In this document: positions 59,160 to 64,000 of the stretch, in pieces
Layout: each line of letters starts with the position of its first letter
Numbering within the stretch: position 1 is the first letter of the stretch
NCBI GenBank assembly: GCA_900316985.1
Contig: ONFE01000029.1
Coordinates: forward strand, 44,301 to 108,300
DNA: 64,000 nucleotides
Origin: an uncultured Prevotellaceae bacterium
GTDB taxonomy: Bacteria > Bacteroidota > Bacteroidia > Bacteroidales > Bacteroidaceae
Direction: 5' to 3'
Notes under the pieces: generated by a model
Database searches by the model: none
Seen by the model: the letters and a program-made list of their open reading frames with translations, nothing else
Told to the model about the DNA's origin: nothing
Translations under genes and position numbers: made by a program

Positions 59160-60065
59160 TTACAATAATGCTTGACAGAGTACCGACGTGTTCTCACCGA
59201 GCATCCTGATAAACTCCTGTGCCGACTTCTTCTGATAGACATTGCGCAAGAGATGGATGCAACCGTACATGCGGTTCTCCTCTGTATCCATACCGATGAT
59301 AGGAATGGCACGCAGCCCCTGTTCTCCCATCACCGTGCTCTCACTGAGAATAGTAACATAGTTTGACTCGCGCAAGAGGCGAAAGAGAAGATAAACATAA
59401 TTCATCTCCACCTTAACCTTATAATGATAGCCCTTGCCGGCAATAATACGCTCAAAGGCATTACGCGCACGGGTACCACGAAGCGGCAAAGCCAGGTCGT
59501 AACGCTGCAGTTCTTCCAGTGTGAGTGAAGGACGCGAAGCCAACGCATGGTGGTCGTTGACCACTGCCGTCAGCTGATGACTGAACAGCACACGACTCTC
59601 TATACGAGGATTGCTCTCCAGAGGACGGAATGCCAACACGAAATCGAATTCATGGTTTTCAAGTCTCCTGATGAGGTCGGCCATGTTCGACTGACTCACG
59701 TTCACCTTTACATTAGGATAACGTCGAAGGAAGGCAGTAAGCGTCTCAGCCATGATACAGGCAAAGGAGAATGTCACGCCGATGTTCAGTTCACCGCTCA
59801 TTAGATTCTTCAGTTCATCCAGCCTCTGCAAGCAGTTGTCGGCATCAAGTATCGTCTGCATCGCCAACGGCAGCAGAGTCTGCCCCGCCTCGGTAAGCAT
59901 CACCTCATGACTGTTACGGTGGAACAGCGGTTGTCCCAGTTCGTTCTCCAGTTGCAGAATCTGGTGCGACAGCGTGCTCTGCGTTATAAACAGTTCCTTT
60001 GCCGCCGTGGAGAAATTCAATGTCTTAGACAATTGAACGAAATACTTAAGCTGTCTCAGTTCCAT
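59160..60065 (-). CDS. LysR-family transcriptional regulator
   Basis: A 301-residue protein: N-terminal winged HTH (MELRQLKYFVQLSKTLNFST and 'SQSTLSHQILQLENELGQPLF'-type recognition helix), followed by a two-lobed effector domain. ATG 60065 is fixed by the TATCTTTG promoter at 60100-60107. It reads away from the 31-residue peptide gene; the gap holds both promoters. Likely targets are the leftward accessory genes or the divergent peptide; the effector is unknown. Confidence 0.92.
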   Translation of the reverse strand: MELRQLKYFVQLSKTLNFSTAAKELFITQSTLSHQILQLENELGQPLFHRNSHEVMLTEAGQTLLPLAMQTILDADNCLQRLDELKNLMSGELNIGVTFSFACIMAETLTAFLRRYPNVKVNVSQSNMADLIRRLENHEFDFVLAFRPLESNPRIESRVLFSHQLTAVVNDHHALASRPSLTLEELQRYDLALPLRGTRARNAFERIIAGKGYHYKVKVEMNYVYLLFRLLRESNYVTILSESTVMGEQGLRAIPIIGMDTEENRMYGCIHLLRNVYQKKSAQEFIRMLGENTSVLCQALL

Positions 60066-60099
60066 AATACTTAAGTTACATAGGTTTCTTATCAGGCAC

Positions 60100-60107
60100 A
60101 AAGATAC
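60100..60107 (-). promoter_or_regulatory. -7 element of the LysR gene
   Basis: The minus strand reads TATCTTTG, 35 nt before ATG 60065. Confidence 0.6.
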
Positions 60108-60250
60108 ACAATTTCTTTTAAACACATCAAAAGAAAGAGAGAAAAAAACAATTGGCTATCGATTTCTTCGATAGCAGCATTTCGATTTTGTTGATGTGTA
60201 AGATGCTTTACTATTCATAACCAATTGTTGCGTACCCTGTGTTTTCGTCG

Positions 60251-60258
60251 TAACTTTG
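60251..60258 (+). promoter_or_regulatory. -7 element of the 31-residue peptide gene
   Basis: TAACTTTG, 46 nt before ATG 60304. The divergent LysR promoter is 150 bp to the left. Confidence 0.6.
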
Positions 60259-60303
60259 CACCGTGAAAAGAAAACAGTATTAACAATAAAAAGATTACGT
60301 AAA

Positions 60304-60399
60304 ATGGAAATGACATTTATTTCATTGGCAGGTATGCTTCTTGTAGGTGCAATTTTCAGCATTTGGATGGTTAGGTACGATCACCTGGAAGTAATGTAG
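60304..60399 (+). CDS. 31-residue single-helix membrane peptide
   Basis: The ORF reads MEMTFISLAGMLLVGAIFSI followed by WMVRYDHLEVM and stop: one hydrophobic helix then a charged tail. Upstream is AAAAAGATTACGTAAA-ATG, resembling the AAAAGATT-ATG context of the two peptides at 14.3-14.5 kb. It has its own promoter (60251) and a strong terminator (60450), so it forms a complete single-gene unit. No family is recognised. Confidence 0.5.
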   Translation: MEMTFISLAGMLLVGAIFSIWMVRYDHLEVM

Positions 60400-60449
60400 G
60401 ATGTAAGAGGATAAAGTCAATACTCACGACTTCAGACTTCTAAATCTAA

Positions 60450-60477
60450 GAGACAAACGCCATTTGCCTCTTTTTTT
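60450..60477 (+). terminator. terminator after the 31-residue peptide gene
   Basis: GAGACAAA pairs with TTTGCCTC (one G-U pair) around a 5-nt loop, followed by seven T. Confidence 0.8.
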
Positions 60478-60536
60478 GTATCTATAGTCTTCCATGTTCA
60501 TATTCTTTTTCTTTGCCAAATGGGGGTACTTGGTTG

Positions 60537-61460
60537 TTAATTTAGTTCCATTTCAAACTCTTTCCATTCCTTCCCGTCAATCACATACGAATCCATTCCG
60601 ATGATGCGGAAACCTACTGATTTGTAACATGCTACAGCGGTAATATTGTCACAAAACACACCGAGGGTGATGCGCTTGGCACCCAGTTCCTGCTGCACAT
60701 AATCAATGGCGAGACGTAGCATTTGCTTGCCATAGCCTTTGCCCCGTTTCGAGTCGTCAACTATCACAAAGCCGAAACGGATGACGCTTTTGTCCTCTGA
60801 TGGACATCTCAACAAAATATGTCCTACTATCTCCTCTCCAACAATAGCCGTAAGAGGATACATATTATCTCCTTTGTATTGCCTCATCATCTCCTCTGGC
60901 TTGGTTGGGAAATCCTTATATCTGTCAGCACTCCAAAGCCGGAAGGCATGCTTATCCTTGCACCAGCTCAGAATCGTCGCTGCATCGCTGGGATTAAATG
61001 GCCGTAGTTGCATCTGATTCAAGTTGTTCTTACATTCCACTTCTATTATCATTTCGCAATCTGTTCCGCCACGTAAGATGGAATGGCAAAGCGTCACTGT
61101 GAAGTGTTTCTCTTTCCACAGACATTGCAGCGAATAAATCACGCTTTGGCGTGAACACTCGCAGAGCAATGGAGTGGTGACATATCCTTTTTTGCACAAC
61201 TCACAGGTGCATTCCAAGAAAACAAGGCGATAAACGCGTCCTTTTTCAACGACCCATCCTCTTACACCAGGCAGTTCATTAGCCATCTGAAAGAAGGTGT
61301 CCATGTCGCCTTGGGCACGCTCATGGAGCTTTTGGTAAACAGACAGCGTACCGCCATTCACACAGTTCCTTCCGCATTCCGAAAGGAAGGCCGACCGTTG
61401 CTCTGGAGAGAGCCGCTCCAGACCTTTCTCGAAACCCTTGAACCAAATTTCTATTTCCAT
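60537..61460 (-). CDS. Cys-rich N-terminal domain fused to GNAT acetyltransferase
   Basis: A 307-residue protein. Residues 1 to about 145 contain nine or ten Cys (SECGRNCVNGG, LECTCELCKKGY, LCECSRQ) and end in ILRGGTDCEMIIEV, resembling small Cys-rich domains that often stand alone in Bacteroidota. Residues about 155-307 are a RimJ/RimL-type GNAT (MQLRPFNPSDAATILSWC; acetyl-CoA loop DDSKRGKGYGKQML). ATG 61460 is 7 nt after the flavodoxin stop and is preferred over the longer overlapping frame. It is the third gene of the cupin-flavodoxin-GNAT unit; the acceptor is unknown. Confidence 0.75.
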   Translation of the reverse strand: MEIEIWFKGFEKGLERLSPEQRSAFLSECGRNCVNGGTLSVYQKLHERAQGDMDTFFQMANELPGVRGWVVEKGRVYRLVFLECTCELCKKGYVTTPLLCECSRQSVIYSLQCLWKEKHFTVTLCHSILRGGTDCEMIIEVECKNNLNQMQLRPFNPSDAATILSWCKDKHAFRLWSADRYKDFPTKPEEMMRQYKGDNMYPLTAIVGEEIVGHILLRCPSEDKSVIRFGFVIVDDSKRGKGYGKQMLRLAIDYVQQELGAKRITLGVFCDNITAVACYKSVGFRIIGMDSYVIDGKEWKEFEMELN

Positions 61461-61467
61461 TTTCTCG

Positions 61468-62004
61468 TCATTGCACGTTTGATCCCAAATGAAATGCCTC
61501 ATGCAAAGCGTCGGCATTCCTGATGTCGCCTTTATCCTTTACACCGCTAACCAACACACGACCAGCATCCTCCAACTTGAAGAAGTTCAGGCAGAGCTGA
61601 TATTGGGCAAGGATGCCGTCGAACAATTCGGGAAGACTGGCAGCACCTACGAGCAGTAGAGCCGTTTTCTTGATATGGTATGTATCTCTGATGGGATTGT
61701 GAAAGCGGTCAATGACAGCCTTTAATTGTGCACTCAGACCATAGAAATACACAGGAGAGGCTATCACCAGCATATCTGCTACAGCCATCTTATCATAGAT
61801 GAGACACATATCGTCTTTCTGAATGCAAGCATTGTTCTCGTTCTTGAAACAAGCATTACAGCCCATGCAAGGGTTAACCTTATAGTCATGAACAGATACC
61901 ACCTCGACATGATGCTTTTGCGATGCACCCTTGACAAATGCTTCCACCAACAATTCAGTATTGCCGCCCCTTCGTGGACTACCAGAAAGAATCAGTATAT
62001 TCAT
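61468..62004 (-). CDS. flavodoxin-fold NAD(P)H-dependent reductase with Cys motif
   Basis: A 178-residue protein: FMN phosphate loop SGSPRRGGNTE at residues 7-17, and 'NPCMGCNACFKNENNACIQKDD', a Cys pattern seen in iron-sulfur flavoproteins and in FMN-dependent reductases of anaerobes, then 'ASPVYFYGLSAQLKAVIDRF'. It likely transfers electrons or reduces quinones or xenobiotics. Its ATG overlaps the cupin stop by 4 nt (ATGA), so the two are coupled. Confidence 0.88.
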   Translation of the reverse strand: MNILILSGSPRRGGNTELLVEAFVKGASQKHHVEVVSVHDYKVNPCMGCNACFKNENNACIQKDDMCLIYDKMAVADMLVIASPVYFYGLSAQLKAVIDRFHNPIRDTYHIKKTALLLVGAASLPELFDGILAQYQLCLNFFKLEDAGRVLVSGVKDKGDIRNADALHEAFHLGSNVQ

Positions 62005-62309
62005 AAAACTGTAATACCAATCATTTTTGTCATGCCGTCAATATTATTCCAGCAGGAGTGGGGGATGCGGCCCTCTACGAGGAAGGCTTCGTCTTTGTGG
62101 ATAATGACTGTCTCATCGCCTAACTGGATGCGGGCTTCGCCCTCGGTAACGATGAAGAGGTAGTTGTGTTCGTGGGTGTGCAACTCCGTCGGACCACCAC
62201 CATTGAGGTCGATGTATGCAACGGAACCGTCCACGATACGGCCCATCTCTCCGAACAGTTTCTTGGCGCGGAAATTCACATGCTTTCGGGGTGTTATGTA
62301 TTTTTGCAT
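62001..62309 (-). CDS. cupin-domain protein
   Basis: A 102-residue single-cupin protein: 'GPTELHTHEHNYLFIVTEGE' (His-x-His metal motif) and 'AFLVEGRIPHSCWN' (second motif). ATG 62309 is chosen since a TAATTTTG promoter element (62336-62343) lies between it and the earlier ATG 62333. Such cupins act as small dioxygenases or sensors; it is the first gene of a coupled cupin-flavodoxin-GNAT unit. Confidence 0.85.
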   Translation of the reverse strand: MQKYITPRKHVNFRAKKLFGEMGRIVDGSVAYIDLNGGGPTELHTHEHNYLFIVTEGEARIQLGDETVIIHKDEAFLVEGRIPHSCWNNIDGMTKMIGITVL

Positions 62310-62335
62310 ATTCTTCCTTTTTTGTTTTGACACTG

Positions 62336-62343
62336 CAAAATTA
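62336..62343 (-). promoter_or_regulatory. -7 element of the cupin-flavodoxin-GNAT unit
   Basis: The minus strand reads TAATTTTG, about 27 nt before ATG 62309. Confidence 0.5.
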
Positions 62344-62481
62344 CTAATACTGGCGGATTATTCCAAATTTCTGGGATAAACGTAACCGATTTGTGACGAA
62401 TGGCGTAATTAAGACAATTACTCCTACCCACAGCCATAGCCATTGCGACAGTTCGAGTATCGGCACTTGAGGTTTCAATCT

Positions 62482-63705
62482 TTATTTCAATTTTTCTGGT
62501 TTTGCCCAGAACACCTCTGGGTCGGTCGTGGTATCACACTTCCAATTGTTGTTAACGAAGCCTACAGGTATGAGTCGGACGTCACCTGCAGGTTCGTTGT
62601 TGCGATAGATGCTCTCAGGATTAAAACGGTTCAACTTCTTGCAAACAAAGTAGTACAAGTTCTTCGCCATATAGGTTTCCAAATAGTATTCCTTCGTCTG
62701 CTGCGACTCGTGGTTCCAATTAGCTGTCTCGCAGAGCACCAAGGGCTGGTCGTTGATGAGTCGTTCACGCACTTCGGCGATGCTGAGCATCGTGCCGTTC
62801 TCGTCCGTCACCCAGGCATCCATCGTGGGGTCGATGTAGAGCCATTTCTGTAGCTGATCCGACCACACCGTGTTAATCACGTGGCACTCATAGTCGAGCG
62901 AATCGGCAGGCATACAAGTCACATAGCGAGCGGGAATACCCATCGAAAGATACATCTCGCAGAGCGATATGGCCAACTGGCGACAGTTCACGCCCTTGCC
63001 AGTAGTCTTGTAATAGTTGTAAAGGTCGATGGCATCCAACTCGGCAAACGCCTGGTTGCTGCCGTCGTGACGGATGTTGTCGTGGGCAAAGTGCAGCAGA
63101 TTGATAATCTTCGAGAGCTCATCGCCCTGACCAGCTACGGAGTCAAGCTTGAAATAGTCGCGAACCATCTGCAGGTTCTTCGATTCCTTGGGTTGATAAC
63201 GGAACTCTATCTTTGTATTGTCTTTTGCATATGGAGTTGACTTTCTGAGTACACCTATCGGCTGACGGTCATTTACCTGAGCCAGCAACGACAAATATTT
63301 CTTGTCCTTGCGTAGCGAACGGAGGTCGTTGTCGTTCACCATATTATTATAATCCTTATAGCCCAGCAGCACCGACTGCTCCAATGCTGCAAGCGCCTGC
63401 TTCTTCTGTCCCACCAGTGCATAGCAGCACGCATAGTCGTAGTACAGCAGTCCCTTCTGCTCCAGAACGGCTCTCTCAGGGATGGGTGTCACTTTGAAAA
63501 TTGTGGTAGTGTCGAGCATCGCGATACAACTTGCCAGCGGGGCCATCGCCTCCTTATGCTTTCCACTATGCATCAGCTCACAATATTGCGCCTGGTACTT
63601 GCTGAACTCATTCTGGAACTCATTCATTCGCTGACCCTGAGCCTGCATGCTCGTTACACTCATAAAACCGATGGCTAGTACCATCAATAATCTCATTGTT
63701 TTCAT
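62482..63705 (-). CDS. secreted TPR/transglutaminase-like protein
   Basis: A 407-residue protein with a signal peptide (LLMVLAIGFMSVTSMQAQ). Residues about 30-145 are TPR-like helices (YYDYACCYALVGQKKQALAA). The C-terminal half is a transglutaminase-like domain with the triad in order: Cys in GVNCRQLAISL, His in YECHVINTV and Asp in YIDPTMDAW. It would act outside the cytoplasm as a cysteine protease or crosslinking enzyme; the substrate is unknown. A CAAAGTAA (63740-63747) gives a weak promoter match on the minus strand. Confidence 0.85.
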   Translation of the reverse strand: MKTMRLLMVLAIGFMSVTSMQAQGQRMNEFQNEFSKYQAQYCELMHSGKHKEAMAPLASCIAMLDTTTIFKVTPIPERAVLEQKGLLYYDYACCYALVGQKKQALAALEQSVLLGYKDYNNMVNDNDLRSLRKDKKYLSLLAQVNDRQPIGVLRKSTPYAKDNTKIEFRYQPKESKNLQMVRDYFKLDSVAGQGDELSKIINLLHFAHDNIRHDGSNQAFAELDAIDLYNYYKTTGKGVNCRQLAISLCEMYLSMGIPARYVTCMPADSLDYECHVINTVWSDQLQKWLYIDPTMDAWVTDENGTMLSIAEVRERLINDQPLVLCETANWNHESQQTKEYYLETYMAKNLYYFVCKKLNRFNPESIYRNNEPAGDVRLIPVGFVNNNWKCDTTTDPEVFWAKPEKLK

Positions 63706-63807
63706 ATCTTTTCGTTTTATGTTTAATTATTTGACATTGCAAAGTAACGAATTGTTACGGGTATGGACAAACATTTGGGATATACGGCGTAAAAATGTGA
63801 TGAATAG

Positions 63808-64000
63808 CTAATTACTACCCATTCGCTGCTGCTCAGCTTTACCGGCACCTGTTCCCTTATATTTACTCTTCTGAGCGTTGAAGGTGTAGCGGATAGAGAT
63901 ATCCAGGCGGTGGCTACGGCTTCGTGTTTTCTGCACAGTGTAGAAGAAACCACAATCATGAGCCATATCCTGTACGCTACGCTGGAACACATCACTGATG
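63808..64000 (-). CDS. C-terminal end of an outer-membrane beta-barrel / TonB-dependent-receptor-like protein (partial)
   Basis: The last 63 or so codons are present: '...HRLDISIRYTFNAQKSKYKG' then TGAGKAEQQRMGSN and stop. This 'YxFNA..SKYKGTGAG..E..RM' ending is typical of the OMP_b-brl_3 / CirA-like outer-membrane family in Prevotella. The rest lies beyond the window. The frame is open to base 64000. Confidence 0.7.
   Translation of the reverse strand, partial: ISDVFQRSVQDMAHDCGFFYTVQKTRSRSHRLDISIRYTFNAQKSKYKGTGAGKAEQQRMGSN

Overview
The window is a chromosomal segment of a Bacteroidota bacterium, most likely Prevotellaceae (Prevotella/Segatella-like). The signs are the Bacteroidota promoter (TTTG, about 19-22 bp, TAnnTTTG) in front of most transcription units; a BspA-like leucine-rich-repeat protein; a one-protein hybrid two-component regulator; DUF349, DUF3943 and DUF4421 proteins; a VirE/BT4734-type protein with an HU-like neighbour; and a C-terminal fragment of a TonB-dependent-receptor-like protein. 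No rRNA, tRNA, CRISPR array or transposase gene was seen.

Layout. 1-4 kb: mnmA (cut by the window edge), a 444-bp ORF-less element with long inverted arms, and a BspA-like surface protein with a small downstream gene and a long structured leader. 4.3-6.8 kb: a frameshifted preA-like dihydropyrimidine dehydrogenase gene and a mutarotase-like gene. 7-21.9 kb: mostly housekeeping (hybrid regulator, rsgA-frr, PAP2 phosphatase, rsmA, iron alcohol dehydrogenase, flippase-like membrane protein, a four-helix-bundle protein, pepD, an Xre/membrane pair, corA, a DUF349 protein), plus a two-gene unit of 24- and 28-residue membrane peptides. 21.9-25.9 kb: a compact redox/export operon, tatA-tatC-(NapH/NapG-like fusion)-(Tat-signal Fe-S aldo/keto reductase). 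26-37.7 kb: outer-membrane proteins and an AraC/patatin/TolC/HlyD/two-ABC-2-permease cluster with no ATPase gene. 37.7-45.9 kb: an RND tripartite efflux operon headed by a 57-residue membrane protein, with a broken TPR-AraC regulator upstream. 46-50 kb: HU-like protein, four-helix-bundle-suffix protein and a VirE-type ATPase gene enclosed by about 115-bp inverted arms made of short repeated words. 50-63.7 kb: a leftward run of small accessory enzymes (membrane proteins, MmcQ/YjbR, P-loop kinase, Vat-like acetyltransferase, acyl-ACP thioesterase, shortened GH106-like protein, nitroreductase, maa-like acetyltransferase, Nim-like flavin protein, MBL-GNAT, LysR, GNAT, flavodoxin, cupin, transglutaminase).

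The most interesting signals are: (1) the inverted-arm VirE element and an ORF-less element of the same architecture 46 kb away, linked by shared palindromes; (2) period-7/8 micro-repeats that fill gene junctions and also sit in frame inside rsgA, rsmA and the NapH/NapG-like gene; (3) several unannotated single-helix membrane peptides; (4) the Tat/redox operon with an apparent internal Tat signal; and (5) at least five genes that seem to have lost short internal stretches, which is either real decay or an assembly problem.
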